Below are positions 42,397-54,861 of a stretch of DNA of 64,000 nucleotides, piece after piece (position 1 is the first letter of the stretch; every line of letters begins with the position of its first letter). The DNA is from Trichosporon coremiiforme. Lineage: Eukaryota; Basidiomycota; Tremellomycetes; Trichosporonales; Trichosporonaceae. The DNA is taken from the NCBI GenBank assembly GCA_039545355.1, contig BCJJ01000024.1:1-64000 (forward strand), in the 5' to 3' direction. The translations under genes and the position numbers were made by a program. The notes beneath the pieces were generated by a model that was not told the DNA's origin, did not search any database, and saw only the letters and a program-made list of their open reading frames with translations.

Positions 42397-45300
42397 GCAG
42401 GACTGCTGTCGCAGGACTGCAATGGGTCTTCACGGATGCGCTGTTGCTCCAGTTGGCAGGTGGCGCGTGATCTGCAACGAGTGACTTTTCGTCGTGAGTG
42501 TCGGCGACGCTCGCGCTAGCAGAGTTACCACTGCGAAGGCAACGGCAACTCGTTCCAGCTGAAGTTACCACCGTGATGGCGACGGGCTCGACCCAGAACC
42601 AGGGGGGCGTGAAGGGGAGTCTGCGTGACGAGGAGGGAAGAAGATCTGTCTCTGGAGCTTCCCGGGCCTCTCGGAAAGTCTGTTGGTGAGAGTTCCGAGG
42701 ACTGAGCACGCAAGAGGTGGAGAAACTGCCGGCCAGCGGAAGGCGACCGGCGTCGCCATCACCACAAGATCTGGCAGGGGCCGGTGTCATCTTAGGGAGT
42801 CGTATAATCATTTCTGTTGGGGAGCACGTAGAGTCGTAAAGCCGGTGTGTATGTTAGCAACGTTGTATCAGGTGTGGCCAACTAGCCGAGGAAAGCGAGA
42901 GCTGATCGCGCTCGCGGAATGGTGACATCACGACGGGCTCCGGGCTTGCGTGCTGGGTACATCGGAGGACGAGCCAAACACACGAAGTCGGCCGGTGCAG
43001 CTTTGGGGCCTGGCATCAACGCCGTGCGGCAATTTCCGCAGACGCTAGACTCGGGAGGAACCCGGGAGCGCTCTTCTCACGTGCAACCAAGACGTTTGGC
43101 AGGCTCAGGCGGTAGTGGAGATTGTGGTCGATCGGCATCAAGCTTCAGCGCGGTACCGCGGTACGGAATGCGATTGGAGTAGGGGGGCAGCTGACGCAAT
43201 GGTAATTAAAGCACCGGGATATTGGGTGCTGCAAGCGACGAACCCCTGTGCAACGGCGCCTCGAAGTGGCAAGTAGGGAAATTCCTGCGGCGGGCCTGAG
43301 GGTCCCGGGTGATCCGGAGGCACCGGCAGAGAGTACTCGTGACAGAAGTCACCCGTGGGAGAGGTTGAAACTGGCGAAGGCTGCCTCCAGCCTCGAGGCC
43401 TGTTCAGGTCTGGACTGAGAGGGGTCGTCGTGTGTGTGTGTGTCGACCGGTGCTGCAACAGTTGCAGCAGGGTACGGCATCTCTTCGCACACTTACGAAC
43501 GCATGAACACACCGTAAGAGGAGATTCGAAGGGTGCCGGCGCCGGCGTCAAACTCTACACCGCCGCATTCCTTCTGGGGCCGGGAATGTGGAACCTTCCA
43601 GTGAAGGGGATGATCGCGGCACCGGAACACAGTCCGAACGATGAGGGGTCGTGGGATTGCGGGCTGGCAGATTGCGCAGGGGCTGGCTAGAGCTGGTCCG
43701 GAAGTTGTGGTATGCAGTTCGGCTTGCATGAGTCGTCAGTCGATGTAAAGTTTGCGACAGTCTCACCTGGCGCACTATATCTCTCCCAGCAGTGCTCGCG
43801 ATACCAGCACAGAGTTACGAACTGGGCGGGCAAGAAGCACCTGAATGTGCACGAGATCCAAGCAGGGGTACATAGAGTATAAAGCGGACTAGTCTCTCGT
43901 GAGCGAAGACGTACGGTGGTGTGGTATGGTGCCGTGTGGTTTCCAATCAAGCTCACGTCATGCCCCACGCCGACACGCCATGAAACAGGGAAATCACACG
44001 AAATCCTCGAAAAATCACCAAATCTTACAGAAATGTGGAGGCAAGATAAGCACGCGCGCGTCCCCGGGACGGAAAGAGCTTAAACGTTAAATGCGCGCAA
44101 GCAGGTTCAGCAGCGGCCATTGAAGCTGTTAAGGTTGTCGTGAAACATGCTTGATGGTGTCGTCATTCGGCGCTTTGTGCTCCTCGCTTGTCGTCGCAGA
44201 CAGCGCCGAACTAGTAGTTTGGGTCGCCCTGACGTCCTCGTGGGGAGCTCTCCAACGCTGCAGCACTCGACTCGGAGCCTTTCCACTTGTACCTGCGTGC
44301 CTCATTGGCATCTACCCGGTCGCTGGGTGCGTGAGCCGTTACACCATGCCAGTCACACGCGACGCCCGGCAAGTCACACTGCTTGTCGCTTGGATGCTTC
44401 TTGCGGTTGAGCGACGGCTGGCCAGCACTTGCGACTCTCGGCACTCCACTCAACATTTGCCGACCGGCATCAGTAACTGCATCGCCATCTGGAGGAAGTC
44501 TCTCATGCATGATCGAAGGGGCTGGCCGCAGACTAAGAATAGCACCGAATGTGGCGCCCATGGTCAACAGTGGAGCGAGCGTACGCAGGTCCGAGGTGGG
44601 CATTCGCACGCTGATCCGGCGCCAGGACTGGGGGCATTCGGCATCCAGCATTGTTCAACAATAGTGAGCCCAGCAACTGATGGCTGATCGAGATCGCACC
44701 AGCGCCAAGACTTTCACTGCTCATGCGGAGGCGAAATAGCCTGTCTCTCGTGCAGGCGAGAGTGGAATACGAGTTCCGGCAAACACACTACTGTGACGCA
44801 CGTGAAACGATTTCTCGGTGGGGAGTAATGCAATTTGTGTATCACTTCAAGCGGCTGAAGTTTCCTTGTACCTCGAAGCGAGCGATGGCGGCGATCACGT
44901 CGCTTCCCAGTCTTGTGGAGACGCCCCCGGGACGGCTAGTGGGTCCCAACAGTCACAGGCGCTCGTTTACACCTACTCCATCGGTCATCGGCATAATGCC
45001 CATTGTAGGCGACCGTAAGCAGTTGCATCACCATACCTGGGGCGAGGGCGCTAGTTCTGAGAAGAATGTGGAGAGTTCAACCCAAAACACGCCAGCTTAC
45101 GTGAAAACGGGCACATCAAACATATATCCCGCGGGATCGATGGGACGGTGATGCGCTCGACGCCAGTTGCGCTGGTTGTCGGGTCGACTTGACAACCTGA
45201 GGTTAATCGTGCCGCTGAGACAGTGTTGCACCACAGAGCAATACCGAGACAGCGCTGGGGTCACCAGACGCAGGGCCAAACACTGGGTGAGCCTAAGCTT

Positions 45301-46275
45301 TGGAACACTCTCGGCAAGTGTGAGCGCTATCAACGTAAAAGAAGCCAAAGGTTTGGAACGATGCCGGCACGATCTAGTCCAGCGCGCGCTGCACTTGATC
45401 ACCAGGCCGAGCTTCACGCTTCACAGGTCAACGCAACTGTTCCGGCCAAATGCGATCAACTCGGCGAGCTCAATGGGCTAGACGCCGAGCTGGTCTTGAG
45501 TTCTGGAGCTGGTACGTCTGCTGGAGTGGCAGAAGGTTTGAAACTGTCGGAGTCCATCGTCAAAAGTACGACCATCGTGGGCCAGGTTCGCTGGTTTGGC
45601 TCTGTCGTTGTGGCGTCACCTGCCTACGAACAAACACGACCTCGAACTCTGCGGAGCAGTCAGCGCACATGCCGTCCAGAAGTGGGCCATAGGAGGCGTC
45701 CTGGGGCCATGCAAACAGCGAGCACTTCGGCATCCCTGGTAATTAGGGCCAAGACCTCGCACACTCTCGTCCCACCCTGCCGGCCCACCACGGGCCAGAA
45801 AGAACCCGACACACCAAGATGGCGAGGTCACAGAGGCACACGCACCTGCCCGCATGCCCGCAGCCCGTCAGATCGCCTGTATCCTTGACGCCGAGCTGCG
45901 TCAATGCCTCGGCTGCAAACGTAGCTCTAAACGCTGGCCCACCCCGACGACAGATGACAGGATGACCGAAGCTGGAAACCGTACGATTGTGCGCCGCAGT
46001 GCTCGTTCCGGATACTGCGTACCTCCTCCCCTTCTCGTCCCATCATCGATCGAGGAACACTCGGAGGCTGGACGCACTTGCTTGAGCCATGTATATAAGC
46101 TAGCGCCGTTTGCCAGAGAGGCAGCCTTTCCCATCGAACATTCGACAACACGTTGACCGTGTCTTGACTCTCTTTCTCCGACAATCATTCGAGGAACGCA
46201 GAACCAACGCACACTCACACATACTCGATAGATCTTAGCGCAACCTAATCCTCTCGTAACTCGACAAGCAGTATC
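42397..46275. other. 3.9-kb gene-free region
   Basis: No protein or RNA gene supported on either strand. I looked for CTRAC...AG intron ends, tRNA T arms and box C/D pairs without success. A short (TG)n run lies at about 43432. The last 300 nt hold the CAP gene promoter. Confidence 0.55.
46092..46099 (+). promoter_or_regulatory. TATA element of the CAP gene
   Basis: TATATAAG 177-184 nt upstream of the ATG, the clearest TATA box in the window. It fits a regulated, strongly expressed secreted protein. Confidence 0.6.
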
Positions 46276-47457
46276 ATGGTCAAGTCCGCTGTTGTCCTTC
46301 TGGCTCTCGTTGGAGCCGGTACCGGCGTCGACGCCGCGCCCACCTTCGGCAAGCTCTTCGGCGGTAAGGGCAAGTTCGGCGGTGGTGGCAGCTTCGGAGG
46401 TGGCGGCAACGGAGGAGGCGGCTACGGAGGTGGAAATGGCAATGGCAATGTCAACTACAACTACAACGGAGGTGGCGGCACTGGCTCCTGGGGCGGGTGG
46501 GGCGGCAATGGTGGTGGCAGCCACGGAGGCAGCGGAGGCGGTGGCTGGGACTACTCCCAGGCGATTAACGGCCTCGGCTCCCTCATCGGCGCGGGCACCA
46601 AGATCGGCTCCCTGATCGGTGGCACCGTCGGCGGACCCGGCCTCGCCGGCGGCGGCGGCAACCAGAACGTCAACGTCAACATCAACCGTGGCTCGTTCGC
46701 CGGACCCCAGCTCGTTCAGGCCCTCGGTGGCCAGCAGGGTGTCGCGCGCCTCCTGCAGGGCCAGCAGGGCCAGCAGATCGCCAACTGCTTCGGCGGCTCC
46801 CGCAACCCCCAGCAGGTCGTGCGAGTCATCCAGGGCATGAACTCCCACCAGATCGCCAGCGCCATCGGTAGCGGCGACCAGGGCCGCCGCATCTACAATA
46901 TCATCTACAACGGCATCCAGAACGGCCCCTACCGCACCCTCACTGTTACCGCTCCTGGCCAGACTGTGACCGGCGCCGGTGTCACTGTCACCCAGGTCAT
47001 CACCCAGAGTGGAAACGAGATCACCAGGACCATCACCGGTCCCGCTGTGACCGTCACTGCTGGTGGCGGCATCACCATCATCAACAACAACAGCAACACC
47101 GGCGGAGGTGGTGGTGGAGGTGGTGGTGGCGGCGGCGGCGGTGGTTCCAACACCGGCGGCGGCTCCGGGGGCGGCAACAACAACGGAGGAGGCGGCGGCG
47201 GCGGCGGTGGAGGTGGTGGAGGTGGCAGTGGCACCAACACCGGCGGCGGTTCCGGCAACAACAACAGCAACGGAGGAGGCGGCGGGGGTGGTGGTGGTGG
47301 TGGTGGCGGCGGCGGATCAACCACGACCGGCGGAGGTTCCAACACCGGCTCCAACACTGGAGGAGGCGGCGGCGGTGGTGGTGGCGGCGGTGGTGGTGGT
47401 TCCACTACTGGCGGCAACAACGGCACCGGCGGTAACAACGGCGGCGACAACGGCGGA

Positions 47458-47490
<33 letters not shown>

Positions 47491-49122
47491 AGTTCTTCCA
47501 CCACTACCGGCGGCGGCGGTTCGACTACTACCGGCGGAGGTGGCGGCGGCGGTGGTGGTGGGGGTGGCGGCGGTGGGTCCAGCACTACCGGCGGCAACTC
47601 CGGCGGCTCCGGCACCGATGGCCAGAACGGCGGCGACAACGGTGGAGGCGGTGGTGGTGGTGGTGGCGGCGGCGGCGGTGGTGGTTCTTCGACCACGACT
47701 GGCGGCGGCGGCTCGACGACTACCGGCGGAGGAGGTGGTGGTGGTGGCGGTGGAGGCGGTGGTGGTGGTTCTGGCATCGGCGGTGGTGACGGTCACAACG
47801 GCGGTGACGGCAAGGACCACGGTGACGGCAAGGACCACGGCGACGGCAAGGACCACGGCGATGGCAAGGACCACGGCGACGGCAAGGACCATGGCGATGG
47901 CAAAGACCACGGCGACGGCAACAACAACAATGGTAACAACGGCGGTGACAACAACACCAACAACGGTGGCGGCAACAACGGCGGCGACAACAACAACACC
48001 GGTGGCAACAACAACGGCGGCAACGGTGGTCCCGGCGGCAACGGCGGCCCTGGCAACAACGGCCCTGGCGGTAACGGGGGCCCCGGCGGAAACGGCGGCA
48101 ACGGTGGCCAGTCGCAGACCCAGTCTGGCTCCCAGTCGCAGACGCAGGGCGGCCAGACCACGGGCTCGACCACGGGTTCGCAGGGCGGCCAGTCTCAGTC
48201 GCAGTCCGGCTCCCAGTCGCAGAACCAGGGCGGAGACGGCGGCCAGTCGCAGTCCCAGTCCGGCGCCCAGAGCCAGAACCAGAACGGTTCGCAGGGCGGC
48301 CAGTCGCAGTCCCAGTCCGGCGCCCAGAGCCAGAACCAGAACGGTTCGCAGGGCGGCCAGTCGCAGNNNNNNNNNNNNNNNNNNNNNNNNNNNNNNNNNN
48401 NNNNNNNNNNNNNNNNNNNNNNNNNNNNNNNNNNNNNNNNNNNNNNNNNNNNNNNNNNNNNNNNNNGCCAGAACCAGAACGGTTCGCAGGGCGGCCAGTC
48501 GCAGTCCCAGTCCGGCGCCCAGAGCCAGAACCAGAACGGTTCGCAGGGCGGCCAGTCGCAGAGCCAGTCTGGCTCCCAGAGCCAGAATCAGGTCGGCGGC
48601 GGCCAGGTCCAGACCACGGGCCACCCGGCCACCATTCCCGACTCAGGCGGTATCCGCATCACGGGCGACTGCGGACAGAGCGACATTGACGGCTCGTCTG
48701 AGATCTCGCGCTACTTTGTCCGCGCTTACAATGACTTCCGCCGCCAGTTTGGCGCCGGCGAGATCCACTGGGACTCTGGTCTTGCTTCCCGCGCCAACGA
48801 CTGGGCCAGGCAGTGCAACAAGGGCCACCAAGGCGGCGACAACTGGTACTGGGGCATCAACTCCTCGGGCCAGTACGACCCCAAGGACATCTTCACGTAC
48901 TGGGGTCCCGGAGAGGCCGGCAAGTACACCGGCGCCAACGACTACAGCTCCAAGCACTTCACCCAGATCGTCTGGAAGAGCACGACCAAGATCGGATGTG
49001 GCTGGAGCACCGGATGCCCTGAGGGCGGCCTCTACATCGTGTGCAACCACGACCCCGCTGGCAACATCGAAAGCCCCTCTGAGGGCTACGCCGAGAACGT
49101 CGGCCAGTTCCAGGGCAACTAA
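46276..49122 (+). CDS. secreted Gly/Gln-rich protein with a C-terminal CAP (SCP/PR-1) domain
   Basis: Single exon, 948 residues as assembled, broken by 100 N. Seen: signal peptide (1-20, VKSAVVLLALVGAGTGVDA); a Gly-rich head (FGGGG, NYNYNGG); a semi-ordered part (about 135-260, with VQALGGQQGVARLLQG and a TVTAPGQTVTGAGVTVTQVI stretch); about 220 residues of polyGly blocks separated by Ser/Thr/Asn; six GDGKDH units; an Asn/Gly part; 19-residue GQSQSQSGAQSQNQNGSQG-type repeats; and a CAP domain (about 805-948) with HWDSGLASRANDWA, CAP signature KHFTQIVWKSTTKIGCG and YIVCNHDPAGN. CAP proteins of this type (yeast Pry, plant PR-1) are secreted and some bind sterols or lipids. The repeats suggest a cell-wall or matrix protein. 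The true repeat number, and possibly the frame across the gap, is unknown. Confidence 0.9.
47094..47775 (+). repeat. polyglycine-block coding repeat
   Basis: Runs of GGN codons (9-17 Gly) alternating with short STTTGGG, NTGGG or NNGGDN spacers, inside the CAP gene. Codon use within the Gly runs is mixed (GGC/GGT/GGA), so selection on the protein rather than recent slippage is likely. Confidence 0.85.
47803..47910 (+). repeat. 18-nt tandem repeat encoding GDGKDH, six units
   Basis: Six consecutive 18-nt units with only silent changes, inside the CAP gene. The alternating Asp/His/Lys composition could bind metal ions (inference). Confidence 0.9.
48241..48606 (+). repeat. 57-nt tandem repeat (19 residues) spanning the assembly gap
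   Basis: Units start at 48241, 48298, 48355 (cut by the gap), 48493 and 48550. The complete units at 48241 and 48298 are identical over 57 nt, which points to recent expansion and explains why assembly failed here. Confidence 0.9.
48367..48466. other. assembly gap (100 N)
   Basis: Exactly 100 N inside the 57-nt repeat array, almost certainly a placeholder of arbitrary length. Confidence 0.98.
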
Positions 49123-49416
49123 ACGCCCAGCCCACCCCGATCAGAAGACGCTTTTCTGTATGTAAGGTAGTAGCCTGTAGCTGTAGCGCAAGTTAGTCAG
49201 CCGTATCGTTAATATCTACGTACTCCCTTCTCTTTATTTCCTCTTCTTCAGTCTTGTGATCGTTAGTCCATATTATAAGTATTTCTTCAAAGTATCCAAA
49301 CGTTGAACGTTGCACGCATTATGATACACGTTGCATGGCATGTCAACTGATTGCCCGCTCGTTACAGTCGCTACACACAGGTAATGATTACAGTCCAAGA
49401 TATCGGCAATCTATCC

Positions 49417-51442
49417 CTATCTGAGATCCGACTCGTACCGCATAATGTCCTTGTCTTTGTCGCTGTCGGTGCTGCTTGGCCAGCTGTCGATGTATGCAGG
49501 GTCGGGCTCCTGCAGACCCTGCTCCAGCAGGGCCGGGTGTTTTGTCCACTTGTCCAGCTTCGCAAAGCTGTGGAACGGGTTGTAGGGCTTCTCGAACAAG
49601 CTGTCGACCTGCTCGAGAGTCAGGTTTTTGGTTTCGGGGAGGAAGAGGAAGGTGAATATCAGGGCGGATATCGAGATGCCGCCAAAGATCCAGCCGACAC
49701 GGAAGTGTAGTGCTTTCATCATGTAGGGGATCGAAAAGTTTGTCGCAAATGCGAAGACGACGTTGATGGTCGTGCCGATTGTAGACGTTTTCTCACGGAG
49801 AGAGTGGTTCGGCAGCTCAGCACCGAGGAGATAGGGTACTGGCGCACCTCCGAGCTGATCGTCAGCTTAGCTCCGTTTAGAGCTCTCAGCGAAACTCACA
49901 GAATACGATACAGCGAACAACATGAAGAACGCGACACATGACTCCTTCATGGATTCAGTCTTGTGGGACCGTTCTCCTATACCAGCCAGGAGGCAAAGCC
50001 ACAGTGCTTGGAAGAAGAAGCTGCCCATGAGTACCTTGCGACGCCCAAGCACGTCTGAAAAGTACATGCAGGGCAGCACAGCAAGCATGCTGAGACAGCT
50101 GGAGATGATGGGGTAGGTGAAAGCATGCTCTGCGTACCCGTTCTCCTTGTAAAAGACAGTCTGGTACGTCGACACCCAGGCTTGGCCGGTGATCTGCTGG
50201 TAGATGTAGTAGGCAATAACGAGTCCAGTGCGCCGGGCGTTCGTGCCGCGGAAGCAGTCCAGCCATGACGCCTTGTGCACTCTCTGTTGCAGCTGGGCCT
50301 GGATCACGGCGAGCTCCTCCGTACATGCACCAGACTCGACCTCGTCTCGTGTACGCAGGCGTCGCATCGCGTGCAACGCATCGACCGGCCGATCCTTCGA
50401 CAGAAGCCAGCGGGGACTGTCGGGGATGAAGGGTACAAAGGCCATGATCAGCACAGGGAAGGCGAACTGTATCCCTGTGACCGTCTTCCAACCGCGACCG
50501 GTGTCCTCCTTGGAGAAGGCTTTGTTGACGCCGGTCGCCAACAGGCCGCCAGCATTCAGGAACAGTTGCAGCGAGCACACTGTGAAGCCACGCAGGGGCG
50601 CCGGGACGATTTCCGCCTGATAAGTCCTGAACGTCAGCCACGCCCACTATCTGTTTGACTCACGAGACGCAGATTTCGACCAGTCCCACTGAAATGTAGA
50701 CGATGATGCGCCCAACGATGAACTGAGCCAATCGGCCAGACCCCAAGCCAGTGCCTGCAGAGGTGATCTCGACTGCCAAGTCAGCTCGATCATTTACACA
50801 AAAGGTTGCCAAATGAAGGCACGTGTGGGATTATCGAGAACTCGGCGCCCTCGTCGCGCCCTCGTCGCTGATCGCCGACGACGTGTCCACATTCTGGCAG
50901 GACCGTCGAAGCACGAAGCTGCTTGCGAGTCCTCAGCATATGCAAACTCACTAATGACACCGATGCACGAAATGATACACAGGACAACGAAGACCTTGCG
51001 ATGACCAAGCCACTCGATGAGTGGCCCTGCACTCAAGCACCCAATGGCCTTGCCGATAAACGCCAGCGAGGACAACAGGGACGTCCGTAGAGGCGTCAGT
51101 GCCCACTTCCCGTTCGTCTCTGTTCCAAACTGATTTGAGAACCCCTGTGGGTTAGTCATTGACCTGTGCAAACGGACAAAATGGCTCAAACCCTTCATCC
51201 ACGGTCCAGTTGACCGGCGTCTTGGAAGGGTAGAGTTCCGAGCCGATCGCCGGTGCACTACTCACAGGCATTGCAAGGATACCTCCAAATGAACCAGTGT
51301 CCTGTTTGTTAGCACAAGAGAACATCGGAAGACACAGCATGTTACTCACGAAGCCAAAGAGCATGTCGCCGACGACGAGGCAGAAACAGCTGAACGCCAG
51401 CATGGGCGTCCATGCTTTCCAAGCAGTTCGTACGCGACCCAT
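49417..51442 (-). CDS. MFS sugar transporter (hexose/alpha-glucoside permease type)
   Basis: Proton-coupled or facilitative sugar porter of the plasma membrane. Six exons: 51350-51442, 51266-51301, 50952-51144, 50664-50772, 49900-50626, 49417-49854; 1596 nt, 531 residues with about 12 membrane segments. Seen: LVVGDMLFGFDTGSFGG in TM1, GPLIEWLGHRKVFV in loop 2-3, VSTYQAEIVPAPLRG, PDSPRWLLSKDRP before the central loop, QQITGQAW in TM7, DVLGRRKVL in loop 8-9 and PETKNLTLEQVD after TM12. These are sugar-porter signatures. At the 50626 junction the downstream AG pair at 50617-50618 would break the frame, so the earlier acceptor (CTGACGTTCAG) is used. Substrate not determinable. It sits 3.4 kb from, and divergent to, the sulfatase gene. 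Confidence 0.93.
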
Positions 51443-54400
51443 GTTGTCGCTGTGTCCTACGAACCGTCGAGCGAGAGAGATGAGCGTGTGACCAGTGTGC
51501 GCGGTGCTTATGTGCTCGGCGCTGAACACGAGCTCGACGCGACAAACTCGCGCAAGTTGAAGAAGCAAAAGCGTGATGGGCCAGATGTCTGATGAGCGGC
51601 GAGAACGGCGAACTGCTAGCGCGCTAGTATGTCCTTCGAGTCTGTCGGTCGGTCTAGGTCTACCAGACCGAGAAGATGTCGCAATCGGTGCGCCCGTTCG
51701 GCCTGTACAAACTTAGAAGCAGTCAATGCAGTCTCGAAGGGCGCGCCGCAGTGGCCGGAATCATGGTATATGTAGGGAGTTAATGTCGAGTGGACATAGT
51801 GGTTGTCGATGGTAGCTGTGATGGAAGTGCGTGCAAGGAGGAAATTGAGTTGACGAGTAATTCAGAGGAGGAGGCTAGGGTGACTAGGCTGGGCCAAGAC
51901 TGAGGTACCGAGGGTAGCCAGGGAGGAGGGCAGAGGGTGGAATGCTGAATGCTAGGAGGTGGAGTGGGCACCAGGCGCGCGAGCGGCGAGGCAGTGATCT
52001 CCATGACAAAAACCCAAAACCTTGGCTCGACCGTGCGTCATGGATCGCGGACAGAGCGGGCGACGACGCTTGACTGGAATGCACGGTGTGCCAGGATATC
52101 GAGGTGGCGATCCGTCAGGTTGAGTGCGCTTCCATGCTTCCGAGTCTTCTGGCAATCTGGCGCGCTTCTGGGCTCTGATCGCTCTGACGAGGGAGCTGTC
52201 GTTCGAAAGCGCGATCCAGGAGTGATGCACCCGCATGAATTTAGTCCCGAACCAGCAAACCTCGACCGGCTTTCCAGCCAACGAGCAATGATTCTTTCGA
52301 CAACTTTGTTCCGCGTTACGCAATCCAACTTACCCATCTTTTCACCCGAGTTATGTCATTCGTTGGCCCCGCCGCTTTCCACATCGCAGGAACCTCACCT
52401 TGTCTGCTGAAGTCGTGTCGTGCCTGCCTGAACCGGCTTTCACAAGACCAACCCCGATCGGATAGACTCTCCGAACTCATCTGGCCACCAAGATAGAGAT
52501 CTGGGACCGAGGGACAGCCGCGGTCACCTGACTCCCTACTTCCATTGTCCCCTTCGGTGTACGCGATGTACCTGCCGTCCCGTCATCCTCGGACCAGTCA
52601 CCTGTTCCCGCAAACGGTGTCGGTCAGGTGCAAGTCTTCTGTTGTTGAGGGACGGCAAAGCTTGCAATTCACGGCTAAGTTGGGTGCAGTTACGGCGGCC
52701 GTGTGCCAGACGTTGCATCTTTTCGCTGGGACGAGAGCAGGGCTGCCTTCGGCTTTTGAAGCGTGATAATCAAGCGCTGAGCGCGACAGAGCTGCTGATG
52801 TCATTCTCATCAGATGGCCTTAGCAAGCCTATTGCGAGTTCGAGAAGGCTCAGCTCATAGCGGTCGTTTCAATCGATCGTGCTTGAAGCGTGCTGTCCAC
52901 TGCGTTGGTTCGAGATCAAGCCCGAGAGGGACGAGGTTTCTGCCGAAGTCAAGGCGTTGTTTCCAAAGTTGTACTTTCCTCATGCGCATTCCCACGATCC
53001 GGTCGGCAGCGCGATGCCGCACTTCGGGAAAACATCGGTAATGAGGAAGGTGCAGGGGGCTTGGTGGGATGCAGTGCGAGTGCGCGAGGAACGTGCAGAG
53101 GCGATGCTCAATTGTCGTCGTACAAGTCGGCCCTTGCCAGGAGGGGAGGTCCGCCACAGCTTTGAAAGAAGATGTCCGCATGCGGTTCGTGGGTCTGTGA
53201 CTTAGGTGAGGGAGACGGACACTTTGATGGAGCGGGGAGGTCGACGCCGGGGTTTGCGAACGGATGGGGCTGCGAAGTGGGTGCATGGGGTTGGTTCTGG
53301 AAGCGGTGGAACAACTGGAGAGCGAGACTCTAGCAAAACTTTGATAGATGGGAAGAAGAGTGGGGATGATATGTTGTGCATAGTACATATTGGAAGTTGG
53401 AGCGCGCAGCAAGACGATGTGGGTGCACGCGGAGCACATTGCATTAGCAGGGGTCGCCGCCAGTGCGCGGCGATGGTCGCTCGGTTCGCTATCTCCCGAG
53501 ACGTCTTCACACTGAAAGCGGCTTCAAGCCTGCGAACTTTCACGTAGAGTGAGGGCTAGGTGCTGACCTTCCTTCGCTCGGAGCGTTATCAGATGACTCG
53601 CGCGAACTACTCGGGCCGCAGTTGGCTGTCTCACAATGCGGCACATAGGACTGGCTAGCCGGCTGCCTCGACGCCGTGCGACTCTCCTCTCCTCCTGGTC
53701 ATGCCAAGATTCGCTGGGGTCTGCCTTCCTCCTCACAATCGGAAAGGCTCGTGCGCACATGAGACCTTCCTTCCGCCTACCAGATCTTGTCTTCCGCCAG
53801 TGCCCCCAACATGCAGCTTCGTTGTTCTTCTCTCTCACCGTTACAGCACTCATCGTCGTGACACATATGCGCCACGCATTCCCTTTGGCTTTGGTCCCAT
53901 CATATCCCGGGTCTTGATTCCCACACAACGGAAATGGGCGTTCCGACAAAGATGGGCACTTGCGGAATCTGGCAGTCGCTCGGAAGTCTAACGGTGCCGA
54001 ACCTTCCCCAGGTGAGCCATTAACCAGCACGAGAGGAGGCCACCGCTTGAGACACCCCTTTGAACTAGTGGAGAGATGGTATCAGCGCATCGAGCTGCCC
54101 TTGGCTCTTCAGACCTAAACACAAAGATGGGTTCATTTGTCACCGATGCTCGCACGCTTGCACGACTTCACTTCAGCGCGACGGATTCGATCCGACGCTG
54201 ACGCTCCGCGATCCCGCGAAGCACGTCCACTTTGGGAGCCGCCTAACAGTAAGGACAGGATACACGGAGCAACCTGGGTTCTGCCAGTATCTCGAGGGTA
54301 TCCGAGCCTGTTATCGTGCACTTGCACTAATAATACCTACACTCACCCGTGCACTTCCGCCTTCCGCACCGGCGGCGAGCGCAGGATGATTGGAACGCAG

Positions 54401-54861
54401 GGATGGTGGAGTACTCGCCTCGCTTGGGGTGCGGATGACCTCATGAGCTTATTCGCTCGTCCGGGCCATTTCAGCGCATGCCGATCCGAGGGCTGGAAGG
54501 GCTCTTGATCGGCAAACGTTCCAGGACCGAAATAGTATACTCCCTGCGACCGGTGTACAGACATCGGCGACATTGCCGCACCACGCGTACTCCAAAGGCA
54601 TCTTACGAGTCGAGCTAGCTCTTCGAGCCTAAAGGAGTTCCATCTATCTTGCATGTTGCTACTCTACACCAACAGTGCGCAGCCCACGCATACTCCAATT
54701 CAGCGACGAAGATCGACGCCACCGTCGAAATCACACAATCGCACTCGCTCGGCTCGCGCCCGAGATAGGACTCAAACTGCACTTTGCCTCGCTCGGCACG
54801 GCGGCACCGTCGACACGGCTGAATACACATCCCCAGGTCTCCAGATCTCGTACATAAGCAG
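51443..54861. other. 3.4-kb gene-free region between divergent MFS and sulfatase genes
   Basis: No supportable gene. Both flanking starts point outward, so it holds both promoters. The open frame at 53524-54030 (minus) and others look random. Confidence 0.5.

Noticed and set aside
43430..43445. (TG)n run
   Set aside because: Too short to mean more than a trivial microsatellite.
47063..49165. 700-codon Ala/Thr-rich frame and the antisense polyproline frame in the CAP gene
   Set aside because: Shadows produced by GGN repeats; the signal peptide and CAP domain are in the other frame.
53524..54030. 168-codon open frame on the minus strand
   Set aside because: No recognisable motif, no intron signals, in a region with several equivalent random frames.
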